Below, in pieces: positions 55,394-64,000 of a stretch of DNA of 64,000 nt. Location of the stretch: assembly GCF_000017405.1 (NCBI RefSeq), contig NC_009667.1:558001-622000 (forward strand). The letters are read 5' to 3'. Positions within the stretch are counted from its first letter, which is position 1; each line of letters starts with the position of its first letter. The notes below the pieces were generated by a model. That model saw nothing but the letters and a program-made list of their open reading frames with translations, was not told the origin of the DNA and did not search any database. The position numbers and the translations under genes are program-made. Source of the stretch: Brucella anthropi ATCC 49188. GTDB lineage: Bacteria; Pseudomonadota; Alphaproteobacteria; Rhizobiales; Rhizobiaceae.

Positions 55394-56341
55394 ATGTCTC
55401 TGGTGGAAAAAAACGCAGGTACCGACGACGCGCTCGCTCTCTCCGAAGCGACTGCGCGGGATTACCTTGTTCTTTTGAAGCCCCGGGTGATGTCCCTTGT
55501 GGTCTTCACCGGGCTGGTCGGTCTCGTGGTCGCACCGGGACATATGAATCCTGTGCTCGCTGCCATCAGCATCTTGTGCGTAGCGGTCGGCGCTGGCGCG
55601 TCTGGTGCGCTGAACATGTGGTATGATGCTGATATTGACGCAGTGATGAAGCGCACGCGCAACCGGCCTATTCCAGCTGGCATTATTGCGCCCAATCAAG
55701 TTCTGGCCTTCGGCCTGACACTTTCAGCCTTTTCAGTCGTCACGCTTGGCCTGATGGTCAACTGGCTGTCGGCCGCACTGCTTGCCTTTACGATTTTCTT
55801 TTATGCCGTCGTTTATACGATGTGGCTGAAGCGCTCGACGCCACAGAACATCGTCATCGGCGGTGCGGCAGGTGCATTCCCTCCGATGATTGGCTGGGCG
55901 GCTGCAACAGGCGAAATCACCTGGGACAGCGTCGTTCTGTTCATGATTATCTTCCTGTGGACCCCTCCGCATTTCTGGGCGTTGTCGCTTTTTTCAGCCA
56001 ATGATTATGAAGCGGCGCGTATTCCGATGATGCCGAACGTCAAGGGCGAGCTTTCGACCCGGCGTCAGGCACTCTTCTACTCGATCATCATGGCGCCGGT
56101 TGGCGTTCTGCCGTGGGTGCTTGGCTTTGCGGGTCCGGTCTATGGCGCGATTTCCACGCTGCTTGGACTGGCCTTCGTTTACTATGCATGGCGCATGTGG
56201 GTTGCCGGATCACAGCCTGAAATGCTGGCCGCCGCCCGCAAGTTGTTCCGTTTCTCGCTGCTATACCTGTCGGGATTGTTTGCGGTGCTGCTTGTCGAGG
56301 CACTGGTAATGAAGGCGTTGATCGCCTTTGGAGGGTTCTAA
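55394..56341 (+). CDS. ctaB: Protohaem IX farnesyltransferase
   Basis: 315 residues, about nine membrane helices. The prenyltransferase motif [20 protein letters not shown] and [19 protein letters not shown] are typical of CtaB/CyoE, which makes haem O, the precursor of haem A for this oxidase. The 230-bp gap before it contains a second inverted repeat (GGGCGG/CCGCCC at 55220-55244) and likely a promoter. coxF overlaps its stop by 1 nt. Confidence 0.96.
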   Translation: MSLVEKNAGTDDALALSEATARDYLVLLKPRVMSLVVFTGLVGLVVAPGHMNPVLAAISILCVAVGAGASGALNMWYDADIDAVMKRTRNRPIPAGIIAPNQVLAFGLTLSAFSVVTLGLMVNWLSAALLAFTIFFYAVVYTMWLKRSTPQNIVIGGAAGAFPPMIGWAAATGEITWDSVVLFMIIFLWTPPHFWALSLFSANDYEAARIPMMPNVKGELSTRRQALFYSIIMAPVGVLPWVLGFAGPVYGAISTLLGLAFVYYAWRMWVAGSQPEMLAAARKLFRFSLLYLSGLFAVLLVEALVMKALIAFGGF

Positions 56342-56526
56342 TGGATAAAACCGTACAGAAGCCGACGGACAACGAGCTGGAGCTGATTGTTCCGACGGAA
56401 CAGCAGAAGCGAGCCCAGCGCAATCGCTCTTGGGGATTGGCAATCGCTCTGGCGCTGTTCGTGCTGCTTGTTTACATCGGCACAATTGCGAAACTGGGTG
56501 TGAACGTTTTGGTGCGGCCGATCTAG
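56341..56526 (+). CDS. coxF: Small oxidase-cluster membrane protein CoxF
   Basis: 61 residues: a polar N-terminus ([20 protein letters not shown]), a basic patch (QQKRAQRNRS), and one membrane helix (WGLAIALALFVLLVYIGTIA). It shares TAATG with the end of ctaB. Proteins of this size at this place in Rhizobiales are annotated CoxF; the role in assembly is not established. Its stop codon TAG is formed at the edge of a palindromic repeat. Confidence 0.85.
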   Translation: MDKTVQKPTDNELELIVPTEQQKRAQRNRSWGLAIALALFVLLVYIGTIAKLGVNVLVRPI

Positions 56527-56626
56527 CTTGTCTCCCAAACACGGGAGCCGATTTTGGGATAAAGACTGCATACATACAACGGTTTAAAGCCTGTCGTATG
56601 AAGTAGATAATACGCGATACGCTTTA
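56524..56626. repeat. Palindromic repeat (copy 5), about 100 bp
   Basis: It is bounded by TA at 56524-56525 and 56625-56626. The left part TTGTCTCCCAAA is mirrored by TTTTGGGATAAAGAC, and the right end CGCGATACGCTT resembles the right terminus of the IS630 element (GCGACACGCTT). It separates coxF from ctaG and supplies part of the coxF stop codon. Confidence 0.65.
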
Positions 56627-56647
56627 AACTTAATCTGGGAGGAGAAA

Positions 56648-57259
56648 ATGGCGGATCAGCAGGAAAAGGATCAAAAGCTGAAGAAGCAACAGCGCTCCAA
56701 TGCGACGATTGCTTTTGCGTGCCTGTCTTTCTTTGTCTGCATGATCGGTGCAGCCTATGCTTCCGTTCCGCTCTACCGCATTTTCTGTCAGGTGACGGGC
56801 TATGGCGGCACGACGCAGCGGGTGGAGCAATATTCGGATACTATCCTCGACAAGACCATCAAGGTGCGTTTCGACGCGAATACGGCCAATGGACTGGCAT
56901 GGGATTTCAAGCCCGTACAGCGCGAGGTCACGGTTCGCATCGGCGAAACGACGATGATCAAGTATGAAGCGCGTAACCTGTTCGATCAGCCGACCTATGG
57001 TCGCGCGAGCTTCAACGTCGCGCCAGGTCGGGCAGGAGCTTACTTCAACAAGGTTGAATGCTTCTGTTTTACAGATACGACCCTGCAGCCGGGCGAAGAC
57101 ATGGAAATGCCGGTGGTGTTCTTTGTTGATCCGGAGATCGTCAACGATCCCGATCTGAAGGACGTCAAGACGATCACACTGTCCTATACATTCTTTCCGA
57201 TTGAAAAGCCGAAGCCGGTCGCAAATGTCAAGGCCGAGACGCCAACCAACGGAAGCTGA
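56648..57259 (+). CDS. ctaG: Cytochrome c oxidase assembly protein CtaG/Cox11
   Basis: 203 residues. It has a charged N-terminus, one membrane helix ([20 protein letters not shown]), then the Cox11 periplasmic domain with [19 protein letters not shown], the copper-binding [17 protein letters not shown] and [11 protein letters not shown]. It delivers copper to the CuB site of subunit I. GGGAGGAG precedes the ATG. Confidence 0.95.
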   Translation: MADQQEKDQKLKKQQRSNATIAFACLSFFVCMIGAAYASVPLYRIFCQVTGYGGTTQRVEQYSDTILDKTIKVRFDANTANGLAWDFKPVQREVTVRIGETTMIKYEARNLFDQPTYGRASFNVAPGRAGAYFNKVECFCFTDTTLQPGEDMEMPVVFFVDPEIVNDPDLKDVKTITLSYTFFPIEKPKPVANVKAETPTNGS

Positions 57260-57266
57260 TGCCTAG

Positions 57267-57428
57267 CGCATGTCTCCCAAAAGTGGGAACCGGTTTCAGG
57301 AGACATGCGTAAAAACAAAAGATCGAGCATTTCCAGCAAAAGTGCGGAGCGGTTTTGCGTAGGATAATGCGCATAAAACAAGAAGATTGAGCATTTCCAA
57401 TGATCCAGGGAATCACGAAATGTTCTAG
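57267..57428. repeat. Cluster of three palindromic repeats (copies 6-8)
   Basis: Copy 6 (57267-57309) has perfect 11-bp ends CGCATGTCTCC / GGAGACATGCG. Copy 7 (57325-57372) has GCAAAAGTGCGGAGCGGTTTTGC. Copy 8 (57389-57428) has GAGCATTTCC ... GAAATGTTCTAG. Together they fill about half of the 321-bp gap between ctaG and coxC; the remainder (57429-57580) presumably contains the coxC promoter. Confidence 0.75.
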
Positions 57429-57580
57429 CGGCGCATAATGCCGCAAAGACAAAACAATGAAGCGGTTTTATTCTGACAAGAAATACCGCTTGTTACAGAC
57501 AGACTTGCTTGGCACCGCGTTAGGGGTTTAAGCAGGAAGGTACGAGAGAGGAGCCCCTAAGGGGATTTACGGGGAGAGAC

Positions 57581-58459
57581 ATGGCCGACGTTCATCAGAA
57601 AAATCACGACTATCATATTATCGCGCCCAGTCCTTGGCCGTTCCTGAGCTCGGTGGGTGCATTCGTGCTTGCCGTCGGCGGTATTGCCTGGATGCGTTAC
57701 ATCAATGCCGGTGAGCTGCCGTTCTTCGGCCTCAACATTGTGACGCCGTGGATATTCTTCATCGGCCTCGCGATCGTGCTTTACTGCATGTATGGCTGGT
57801 GGGCTGATACGATCAAGGAAGGGCATGAGGGCCACCATACCCGCGTCGTGTCGCTGCATCTGCGCTACGGCATGATCATGTTCATCGCCTCGGAAGTTAT
57901 GTTCTTCGTGGCGTGGTTCTGGGCGTTCTTCGATGCAAGCCTCTTCCCGAATGAAGTGCATCAGGTAGCGCGCGCCACGTTCACAGGTGGCGTCTGGCCT
58001 CCGAAGGGCATCGAGGTTCTCGATCCGCTGCACCTGCCGCTCTACAACACCGTAATCCTGCTTCTGTCGGGCACGACGCTGACCTGGGCGCACCACGCGC
58101 TGCTGCACAATGACCGCAAGGGCATGATCACCGGTCTCGCAATCACCGTGGCGCTGGGTGTTCTGTTCTCCTTTGTGCAGGCATACGAATACATCCACGC
58201 ACCGTTTGCGTTCAAGGATTCGATCTACGGCGCGACCTTCTTCATGGCGACCGGTTTCCATGGTTTCCACGTTATCGTCGGCACGATCTTCCTTCTGGTC
58301 TGCCTCTTCCGCGCAATCGGCGGTGACTTCACGCCAAAGCAGCATTTCGGTTTCGAAGCCGCTGCCTGGTATTGGCACTTCGTTGACGTGGTCTGGCTGT
58401 TCCTTTTCTTCGCCATCTATGTATGGGGTGGATGGGGCGCACCGATGCACGCCGGCTGA
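57581..58459 (+). CDS. coxC: Cytochrome c oxidase subunit III
   Basis: 292 residues with seven membrane helices. Family segments: [59 protein letters not shown], and [20 protein letters not shown], ending in [20 protein letters not shown]. It stabilises the proton uptake path of subunit I. A good site (GGGGAGAG) precedes the ATG and a terminator follows. Confidence 0.97.
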   Translation: MADVHQKNHDYHIIAPSPWPFLSSVGAFVLAVGGIAWMRYINAGELPFFGLNIVTPWIFFIGLAIVLYCMYGWWADTIKEGHEGHHTRVVSLHLRYGMIMFIASEVMFFVAWFWAFFDASLFPNEVHQVARATFTGGVWPPKGIEVLDPLHLPLYNTVILLLSGTTLTWAHHALLHNDRKGMITGLAITVALGVLFSFVQAYEYIHAPFAFKDSIYGATFFMATGFHGFHVIVGTIFLLVCLFRAIGGDFTPKQHFGFEAAAWYWHFVDVVWLFLFFAIYVWGGWGAPMHAG

Positions 58460-58481
58460 TCATTAGCGGGTAAAAATTCCG

Positions 58482-58514
58482 AGGCGGCCCTGGCAACATG
58501 GCCGCCTTTTGTTT
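58482..58514 (+). terminator. Terminator after coxC
   Basis: AGGCGGCC (58482-58489) pairs with GGCCGCCT (58500-58507), 10-nt loop, followed by TTTGTTTG. Confidence 0.85.
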
Positions 58515-58542
58515 GTGAAAAGATATTGAGAAGGGAAGCGTA

Positions 58543-58938
58543 ATGCCGGATCAGAACATTTATCCGCCGGTCGATCCCATAAAGAGTGGCATTGCCGGAC
58601 ACTGCCCGCGTTGCGGCGAGGGGAAGCTGTTCGACGGCTTCCTGAAAGTCGCTCCACGCTGCTCGGCTTGCGGACTGGATTACGCGTTTGCTGATTCCGG
58701 CGATGGTCCGGCGGCGTTTGTCATTTTGATTATCGGCTTCATCGTCGTTGGTCTAGCGCTCTGGATGGAAGTGAATGTGGGGCCGCCGCTCTGGGTACAT
58801 TTCATTCTCTGGGTGCCGCTCGCCATTATCCTCAGCCTCGTCGCCATGCGATGGGCCAAAGGCATCCTTATCAATATGCAATATCGCAACAAGGCAGCGC
58901 CGGGGCGGATAGACAGCCGACAGGATGACAGTAAATGA
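58543..58938 (+). CDS. DUF983 zinc-ribbon membrane protein
   Basis: 131 residues. A four-cysteine zinc ribbon (HCPRCGEGKLFDGFLKVAPR then CSACGLDY) is followed by two membrane helices (AAFVILIIGFIVVGLALWM; WVHFILWVPLAIILSLVAM). DUF983 proteins regularly sit in aa3 oxidase clusters between coxC and surf1 and may take part in assembly; the function is not established. The start is at 58543; its stop overlaps the surf1 ATG by 4 bp. Confidence 0.87.
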   Translation: MPDQNIYPPVDPIKSGIAGHCPRCGEGKLFDGFLKVAPRCSACGLDYAFADSGDGPAAFVILIIGFIVVGLALWMEVNVGPPLWVHFILWVPLAIILSLVAMRWAKGILINMQYRNKAAPGRIDSRQDDSK

Positions 58939-59729
58939 CGACAGCACAGCAGTCGCATCGCTTTCCGTGGGGTGTGGTGATCGCATCCGCCATAGCGCTC
59001 GTCATTTTGCTGGCGCTTGGCACCTGGCAGGTGGAGCGTCTGCAATGGAAGGAAGCGCTGATCGCATCGACCGAACAGCGCGTTCATGAAGCGCCTTTGC
59101 CGCTTTCCGAAATGGAAAAAATCTACAAGCAGGAGGGATCGGTCGAATATCGCCCGGTGACGGTCTCGGGCACTTTCATGCATCAGGGAGAGCGGCATTT
59201 TCTGGCCACCTATGAAGGAGCCGCCGGATATAATGTCTATACGCCATTGATGCTTGAAGATGGGCGTTTCGTGCTGGTTAATCGCGGCTTCGTTCCCTAC
59301 GAAAAAAAAGATCCTTCAACACGTGTTGAAGGACAGGTCGATGGCCTGGTGAGTGTGACCGGTCTGGCACGCGACCCCTTGCCGGCAAAGCCCGGGTTTT
59401 TCCTTCCAGACAACGATATCGCCAAGAATATTTTCTATTGGAAAGACTGGACGGCGATGGCCGAAAGCGCCGATCTGCCAAATCTGGATGAGGTCGTGCC
59501 GTTCTTCGTCGATGCAGATAACAAACCCAATCCAGGTGGTCTGCCTATCGGTGGCGTGACGATTATCGATTTTCCCAACAACCATTTGCAGTATGCAATG
59601 ACATGGTACGGCCTCGCTCTGGCCCTGATAGGGGTTGTCGGGACGTGGTTGTGGCGCTATCGCTGTCTTAGGAAAAGTGGAGACCGGTTTTCCGTCCGAG
59701 ACAGCGAGAATAAAAACGAAGAGGGGTGA
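58935..59729 (+). CDS. surf1: SURF1 family oxidase assembly protein
   Basis: 264 residues. Two membrane helices flank a periplasmic domain: VVIASAIALVILLALGTWQV near the N-terminus and ALALIGVVGTWLWRYR near the end. The conserved GTWQVERLQWK, FLATYEGAAGYNVYTPL and VNRGFVPY are present. It assists haem A insertion in subunit I. The last residues (from about CLRKSGDRFSV) are encoded by a palindromic repeat inserted near the 3' end, so the natural C-terminus was probably at or just after WRYR. It overlaps the DUF983 gene by ATGA. Confidence 0.92.
   Translation: MTTAQQSHRFPWGVVIASAIALVILLALGTWQVERLQWKEALIASTEQRVHEAPLPLSEMEKIYKQEGSVEYRPVTVSGTFMHQGERHFLATYEGAAGYNVYTPLMLEDGRFVLVNRGFVPYEKKDPSTRVEGQVDGLVSVTGLARDPLPAKPGFFLPDNDIAKNIFYWKDWTAMAESADLPNLDEVVPFFVDADNKPNPGGLPIGGVTIIDFPNNHLQYAMTWYGLALALIGVVGTWLWRYRCLRKSGDRFSVRDSENKNEEG
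59661..59706. repeat. Palindromic repeat (copy 9) inside the 3' end of surf1
   Basis: CGCTGTCT (59661-59668) pairs with AGACAGCG (59699-59706), and inside it GGAAAA (59671-59676) with TTTTCC (59688-59693). The core GTGGAGACCGG is the same as in the copy at 31136. It is in frame with surf1 and is translated. Confidence 0.8.
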
Positions 59730-59772
59730 GGGGTTGACAACGGCCTCGTTGCAGCCCAACTCCCAGACGAGT

Positions 59773-59857
59773 GCATGTTTCCCAAAAGAGCGCACCAGTT
59801 TTGGGGACAAAGACATGTGTGAAACAAAAACTTAAACGCGTTATGCGCTTAAAGTTT
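59773..59857. repeat. Palindromic repeat (copy 10) upstream of ispH
   Basis: GCATGTTTCCCAAAA is mirrored by TTTTGGGGACAAAGACATG (to about 59817). A second palindrome, AAACTTAAACGC / GCGCTTAAAGTTT, follows (59828-59857). It fills most of the gap between surf1 and ispH and ends about 30 bp before the ispH start. Confidence 0.7.
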
Positions 59858-59888
59858 CAAGCCACGCCGAACCTTGCGAGCACGCTTC

Positions 59889-60941
59889 ATGACCGATCAG
59901 CGACCATCACTGGAAATTCGTCTTTGCGGGCCGCGCGGCTTTTGTGCCGGAGTGGACCGGGCGATCCAGATTGTTGTGCTGGCGCTGAAGAAATATGGCG
60001 CGCCGGTTTATGTTCGTCATGAGATCGTGCACAACCGATATGTAGTTGAGGGTCTGCAGTCGCGTGGCGCGATCTTTGTCGAGGAACTGCACGAAATACC
60101 TGCGGAGCACCGCGATCAGCCGGTAGTATTCTCCGCCCACGGTGTGCCGAAATCGGTGCCTGCCGATGCGGAAGCCAAGAACCTGTTCTATCTCGATGCA
60201 ACCTGTCCGCTGGTTTCCAAGGTTCATAAGCAGGCCATGCGTCATCAGCGCCTCGGTCGCCATGTCATTCTGATAGGCCATTCCGGTCATCCGGAAGTGA
60301 TTGGCACGATGGGGCAATTGCCGGACGGTGCGGTGACATTGATCGAAACGGTTGAGGATGCGCGCAGCTGCCATTTCGATGATGAGAACAATCTCGGCTT
60401 CGTGACGCAGACGACGCTTTCGGTGGACGACACAGCAGGCATTATCGAAGAATTACAAGCACGCTTTCCAAACCTTTCCGCGCCTGCTGCGGAATCGATC
60501 TGCTATGCCACGACCAACCGGCAGGATGCAGTGCGTTCCGCCGCTCCCGGATGCGATCTTTTTCTGATCGTCGGTGCGCCCAATTCCTCCAACTCCAAGC
60601 GACTGGTTGAAGTGGCGGAGAAGGCGGGCGCACGGATGTCGATGCTGGTTCAACGCGCGGCTGATATCGAGTGGGACCGCATCGGTGATATATCGGTTGT
60701 GGGGTTATCGGCAGGTGCTTCCGCGCCTGAAATCATCGTCGATGAAATCATCGATGCCTTCAAGGCACGCTTCAACGTGAAGATTGAACTGGCCGAAACT
60801 ACGGTCGAAACCGAGAATTTCCTTGTGAATCGCGAGATTCGCGATGTGGAACTGACGGTGCAGGATATGGCATTCGTCAACGGGGAACACCGGGTGGTCG
60901 GTATTCCGAAATTGATGCCCAAGATCATACAAGGGAAATAA
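59889..60941 (+). CDS. ispH: 4-hydroxy-3-methylbut-2-enyl diphosphate reductase
   Basis: 350 residues from [20 protein letters not shown]. This iron-sulfur enzyme makes IPP and DMAPP in the last step of the MEP pathway. The three cluster cysteines are seen in [22 protein letters not shown] and [13 protein letters not shown], and the catalytic TNRQ follows the last. [20 protein letters not shown] is also typical. The TTG at 59874 is an alternative start; no strong ribosome binding site is visible for either. thrB starts 5 bp after the stop. Confidence 0.96.
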   Translation: MTDQRPSLEIRLCGPRGFCAGVDRAIQIVVLALKKYGAPVYVRHEIVHNRYVVEGLQSRGAIFVEELHEIPAEHRDQPVVFSAHGVPKSVPADAEAKNLFYLDATCPLVSKVHKQAMRHQRLGRHVILIGHSGHPEVIGTMGQLPDGAVTLIETVEDARSCHFDDENNLGFVTQTTLSVDDTAGIIEELQARFPNLSAPAAESICYATTNRQDAVRSAAPGCDLFLIVGAPNSSNSKRLVEVAEKAGARMSMLVQRAADIEWDRIGDISVVGLSAGASAPEIIVDEIIDAFKARFNVKIELAETTVETENFLVNREIRDVELTVQDMAFVNGEHRVVGIPKLMPKIIQGK

Positions 60942-60946
60942 GCGGC

Positions 60947-61927
60947 ATGGCCGTCTATACGGATATCAATGAAATCGAACTTGGCGCTTTCCTGCAGCAG
61001 TACGATATCGGCACACTGACATCTTACAAAGGTATCGCGGAGGGAGTGGAGAACTCCAACTATCTTCTGCATACGACTTCTGGTTCGTTTATCCTGACGC
61101 TTTACGAAAAGCGCACCAATCGCGAAGATCTGCCGTTCTTTCTCGGCCTGATGCAGCATCTGGCTAGCCGTGGGCTCGAGTGCCCGCAGCCTGTGGTTCG
61201 TCGTGATGGCACGACAATTGGCGAGCTTGCCGGACGGCCTGCTGCAATCGTCACTTTCCTTGAAGGCATGTGGATGCGTCGCCCGACGGTGGAGCATTGC
61301 GAAGCGGTCGGCGAAGGGCTGGCACATATGCATCTGGCAGGCGCCGATTTTTCGTTGCGCCGTCGTAATGGCCTGACGCTTGCCGACTGGCGCCCGTTGT
61401 GGAACCTGTCGCGTGGGCGCGCGGATACGGTGGAACCGGGCCTCGTCCGCGAGGCGGAAGCTGATCTTGCTTTTCTGGAAAAGAACTGGCCTGCCGACCT
61501 GCCGCAGGGCGTGATCCATGCTGATCTTTTTCCGGATAATGTCTTCTTCCTTGGTGACAGGCTTTCGGGCTTCATCGATTTCTATTTCGCTTGCACGGAC
61601 ACTCTGGCCTACGACGTTGCCGTCTGCCTGAACGCATGGTGCTTTGAGAAAGACTTCTCCTACAATCGCACCAAAGGTGCAGCACTGCTGCGCGGCTATA
61701 CTTCGGTTCGTCCGCTTTCCGCGGCGGAAGCCGATGCACTGCCGGTTCTGGCGCGTGGGGCCGCCATCCGCTTCATGCTCACCCGGCTTTATGACTGGCT
61801 GAATGTTCCCGAAGGCAGTTTCGTGGTCAAGAAAGACCCGATGGAGTATGTGCGCAAGATCCGCTTCCATCGCCAGATCGAAACTGCTGCCGAATATGGT
61901 CTTGAGCAGCAGGGAGCAGCTGCGTGA
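60947..61927 (+). CDS. thrB: Homoserine kinase (ThrB2, APH-fold)
   Basis: 326 residues. It phosphorylates homoserine in threonine synthesis. This is the aminoglycoside-phosphotransferase-like type of many proteobacteria: [40 protein letters not shown], catalytic loop [20 protein letters not shown] and [20 protein letters not shown]. It is translationally coupled to rnhA, whose GTG start overlaps the stop (GTGA). Confidence 0.95.
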   Translation: MAVYTDINEIELGAFLQQYDIGTLTSYKGIAEGVENSNYLLHTTSGSFILTLYEKRTNREDLPFFLGLMQHLASRGLECPQPVVRRDGTTIGELAGRPAAIVTFLEGMWMRRPTVEHCEAVGEGLAHMHLAGADFSLRRRNGLTLADWRPLWNLSRGRADTVEPGLVREAEADLAFLEKNWPADLPQGVIHADLFPDNVFFLGDRLSGFIDFYFACTDTLAYDVAVCLNAWCFEKDFSYNRTKGAALLRGYTSVRPLSAAEADALPVLARGAAIRFMLTRLYDWLNVPEGSFVVKKDPMEYVRKIRFHRQIETAAEYGLEQQGAAA

Positions 61928-62388
61928 AGCGGATTGAGGCTTATACGGACGGTGCCTGCTCGGGCAATCCCGGCCCCGGCGGCTGGGGCGCAATCCTGCG
62001 CTGGAATGATAATGTCAAGGAACTGAAGGGCGGCGAAGCCGACACGACCAACAACCGCATGGAGTTGATGGCGGCTATTTCGGCGCTTTCGGCACTCAAA
62101 GAACCGTGCGAAGTCGATCTTTATACGGATTCGGTCTATGTGCGTGACGGCATTTCCGGCTGGATCGAAGGCTGGAAACGCAATGGCTGGAAGACTGCAG
62201 CCAAAAAGCCGGTCAAGAATGCTGAGCTTTGGCAGGCGCTTGATGAAGCGCGCAAGCCGCACAAGGTCAACTGGCATTGGGTCAAGGGCCATGCCGGACA
62301 TCCGGAAAATGAACGCGCCGACGAACTTGCCCGGGAGGGCATGGAGCCATTCAAGTATGGTGGGCGTAAGTCACTGAAAGTGCAATAA
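61924..62388 (+). CDS. rnhA: Ribonuclease HI
   Basis: 154 residues from a GTG start. It removes the RNA strand of RNA-DNA hybrids. The four acidic active-site residues are found in [20 protein letters not shown] (Asp), [13 protein letters not shown] (Glu), [13 protein letters not shown] (Asp) and [13 protein letters not shown] (Asp), and the catalytic-loop His in [10 protein letters not shown]. Third gene of ispH-thrB-rnhA; ends in a strong terminator. Confidence 0.97.
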   Translation: MKRIEAYTDGACSGNPGPGGWGAILRWNDNVKELKGGEADTTNNRMELMAAISALSALKEPCEVDLYTDSVYVRDGISGWIEGWKRNGWKTAAKKPVKNAELWQALDEARKPHKVNWHWVKGHAGHPENERADELAREGMEPFKYGGRKSLKVQ

Positions 62389-62397
62389 ACTTGCATG

Positions 62398-62426
62398 AAA
62401 AAGGGCGGCATTGCCGCCCTTTTTTG
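62398..62426. terminator. Bidirectional terminator after rnhA
   Basis: AAAAAGGGCGGC (62398-62409) pairs with GCCGCCCTTTTT (62413-62424), 3-nt loop, T-run in both directions. Confidence 0.95.
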
Positions 62427-62428
62427 TT

Positions 62429-62492
62429 AGAGCGCCGATCTGATCCAGTCAGATCGAAACGCGCGCTAATGAAATCGTTGGAAATGCTCTAG
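62429..62492. repeat. Palindromic repeat (copy 11) before the peroxiredoxin stop codon
   Basis: It contains GATCTGATCCAGTCAGATC (perfect 7-bp arms) inside AGCGC ... GCGCGCT, and ends GGAAATGCTCTAG, the reverse complement of the CTAGAGCATTTCC-type end seen at 57389. Its edge lies 1 nt from the peroxiredoxin stop codon (62494-62496). Confidence 0.7.
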
Positions 62493-62493
62493 A

Positions 62494-62979
62494 TCAAAGC
62501 TGTTCGAGAATGCCCGACGCAGCCGATGTAACCGCTTGTCCGGCCTGCTCTTCGATGTTGAGCGTCGTGACCACACCGTCTTCCACGATTGCCGAATAAC
62601 GCTTGGAACGAATGCCAAGGCCGCCAGCCGTTGCGTCGAGCTCAAGGCCTGCCGCTTTTGTGAACACTGCCGAACCATCGGCCAGATAGAGGATCTTGCC
62701 TTCGCCGCCCGTGCTCTGTGCCCAAGCGCCCATGACAAAAGCATCATTCACCGCAACAACCGCGATCTGGTCGACACCCTTGGCAAGGATCGCATCGCGA
62801 TTATCGAGATAGCCCGGCAGGTGATTGAGGCTGCAGGTCGGCGTAAAGGCGCCTGGAACGGCAAAGAGAACGACTTTCTTGCCCTTGAAGACTTCGTCGG
62901 TCGTCATTTCCTTGACGCCGTCTGCGGTCTTCACCTTGAAAGTCGCTGCAGGCAACTTGTCGCCAACTTTGATCGTCAT
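62494..62979 (-). CDS. Peroxiredoxin (Prx5 type)
   Basis: 161 residues. The peroxidatic Cys is in FAVPGAFTPTCSLNHLPGYL, and the conserved Arg region in LGIRSKRYSAIVEDGVV; no other Cys is present in the chain, so it acts as a 1-Cys enzyme relying on an external thiol such as glutathione or glutaredoxin. It removes hydrogen peroxide and organic hydroperoxides in the cytoplasm. The start at 62979 has GAGGAGAAATT upstream. Confidence 0.94.
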   Translation of the reverse strand: MTIKVGDKLPAATFKVKTADGVKEMTTDEVFKGKKVVLFAVPGAFTPTCSLNHLPGYLDNRDAILAKGVDQIAVVAVNDAFVMGAWAQSTGGEGKILYLADGSAVFTKAAGLELDATAGGLGIRSKRYSAIVEDGVVTTLNIEEQAGQAVTSAASGILEQL

Positions 62980-63119
62980 CTAATTTCTCCTCGGGGCAGG
63001 GGGCCGTCTGCTCCGCTGCCTACTGTCAAACTCTAATCGCACCGCGAAGCGCGGGCGGCACAGTTAAACCGATAACAGGTCGCTGGACAATTTTAAAACA
63101 AGGATAGAAGCAGGAAAAA

Positions 63120-63920
63120 CTAATCCAGCGTCACTTGACCGGAAACGGCTTTCCCGCCCTGCACGATGGTATAGTCAACGACGGCATTATCTGCCTCCCC
63201 GTGCACCTTTGCAGTGAAACGGTGGCCGGGCTGACTACTTTCAATTGCGACGGCATCGGAAATCCTGATCTTGTCGCTGGCGACAAACAACTCCACAGGG
63301 GCGGCGGGGTCGGGAACAGCAAGGTCGAAGACGGCTTGGTCTCCATCCCGCTTCACATCGCTTATGCCGAACGTTGAGGTTGCCGCCGTCGGTAGCCGGT
63401 CGAACGCAGTCTCAATGATCGTGCGGGCCGCTATCGCTTGTGGCGAATCCTGTTGTCCGTCTCCATTGAGTGGGAAATCGAACGTAGCCTGCACCGGAAT
63501 GCATATTTTTTCACAGACACCAAGGAAAACATGGCCTTTCAGCCGCGTGTCGGCGGCTGTGAGGTGAAAGACTATCGGCAGTGAAACGGGCTGTTTATAT
63601 CCAATCCCGCCTTCATCTTCTCCGCCAAACCGGACGGGTGCAGGAAAATCGATCTGTGCTTTCGCCTCACCTTCGATGTTGATCTGCGGCGGAACTCCCG
63701 CATCGCCGGGATTACGCCAATAGGTTTTCCAGCCTGGCTGCAACTCAACTTGCAAGGCACCGCGCCGTTCGTTGCTGGTCGCGTTGTTCGGGCTGTTGTC
63801 TTCAATGATGACGCGAACACGCCCGCCGGGCGTCTCGGTCCAGTCAGAGGTCGAGGCCAATGCCGGAAGTACCAGCGAGGCCAACAGAAACGGTGCTAGT
63901 GCAAGAGTTCGGATGTTCAT
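63120..63920 (-). CDS. DsbD N-terminal-domain-like periplasmic protein
   Basis: 266 residues from MNIRTLALAPFLLASLVLPA, with a signal peptide ending near ALASTSDW. The rest matches the DsbD alpha-type domain: LQPGWKTYWRNPGDAGVPPQ, GGEDEGGIGYKQPVSLPIVF and the two cysteines in FLGVCEKICIPVQ (spacing CxxxC), where DsbD keeps its redox pair. There is no membrane or thioredoxin domain, so it is a stand-alone version, perhaps taking electrons from a separate CcdA/DsbD-beta protein. The start is uncertain: a TTG two codons upstream is in frame and no ribosome binding site is clear. The last 80 bp of the window hold nothing I can call. Confidence 0.8.
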   Translation of the reverse strand: MNIRTLALAPFLLASLVLPALASTSDWTETPGGRVRVIIEDNSPNNATSNERRGALQVELQPGWKTYWRNPGDAGVPPQINIEGEAKAQIDFPAPVRFGGEDEGGIGYKQPVSLPIVFHLTAADTRLKGHVFLGVCEKICIPVQATFDFPLNGDGQQDSPQAIAARTIIETAFDRLPTAATSTFGISDVKRDGDQAVFDLAVPDPAAPVELFVASDKIRISDAVAIESSQPGHRFTAKVHGEADNAVVDYTIVQGGKAVSGQVTLD

Positions 63921-64000
63921 GGGCAAAAGATGGAATGAAAAGATGGTCGCTTCAAGTCCAATATTGTCGAGCTGCGACGTCCATCGGTTGCTTGTGCGGA

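Overview
The window looks like a core chromosomal segment of an alphaproteobacterium of the Rhizobiales, most likely Brucellaceae (the Ochrobactrum / Brucella anthropi group or a close relative). The reasons are the gene order (pdxH ... dnaJ-like, fabI ... aroC ... xseB-dxs-tlyA; rpsF-rpsR-DUF2232-rplI-dnaB ... radA-cvpA-purF; fabD-fabG-acpP-fabF-mltG-yicC-gmk; coxBA-ctaB-coxF-ctaG-coxC-surf1; ispH-thrB-rnhA), the IalB and coxF genes, and many short palindromic repeats of the kind found between Brucella/Ochrobactrum genes. Genus and species cannot be fixed from sequence reading alone. I see no tRNA, rRNA, CRISPR array or prophage.

Layout. 1-5.4 kb: partial acyl-CoA dehydrogenase, purD, ubiA, pdxH and a membrane diguanylate cyclase. 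5.6-10 kb: lipoprotein, DnaJ-class co-chaperone, fabI, histidine phosphatase, metallophosphoesterase, DUF1344 protein. 10.2-20.5 kb: aroC, a RibBA-like protein with a decayed GTP cyclohydrolase half, HDAC-like amidohydrolase, xseB, small envelope proteins, pirin, and the dxs-tlyA-RNA methyltransferase operon. 20.5-31 kb: racemase, LOG hydrolase, lysozyme inhibitor, LysM protein, arsR, Atm1-type exporter, psd-pssA, purF. 31-40.5 kb: cvpA, radA, dnaB, a periplasmic NUP-family protein, cfa, rplI, DUF2232, rpsR, rpsF. 40.8-47.8 kb: type II fatty acid synthesis cluster running into mltG, yicC and gmk. 47.8-49.9 kb: the only clearly accessory island. 50-59.7 kb: tldD, ialB and the aa3 cytochrome oxidase cluster. 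59.8-64 kb: ispH-thrB-rnhA, a peroxiredoxin and a DsbD-domain protein.

The most interesting segment is 47.8-49.9 kb. An IS630-type element (48495-49543, flanked by TA) has inserted into a barstar-like gene. Removing the element and one TA copy restores, in frame, a 97-residue barstar-family protein whose stop codon lies 2 nt before the ATG of an AT-richer gene that looks HEPN-like. A 48-codon membrane-protein gene lies 1 nt upstream. The ancestral arrangement was therefore a tight three-gene unit: small membrane protein, barstar-like inhibitor, HEPN-like protein.

A second theme is the palindromic repeats. At least eleven copies are visible. One shares a 13-nt terminus, including TA, exactly with the left end of the IS630 element, which suggests they are IS630-related miniature elements. 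Several sit exactly on stop codons (arsR, coxF, fabD, the peroxiredoxin gene), and one lies inside the 3' end of surf1 and encodes its last residues. Other regulatory signals are a 23-bp perfect palindrome covering the arsR start codon, a triple 30-bp palindromic repeat overlapping the end of aroC, a 13-bp inverted repeat upstream of the acyl-CoA dehydrogenase gene, and a terminator hairpin that hides the tldD ribosome binding site.
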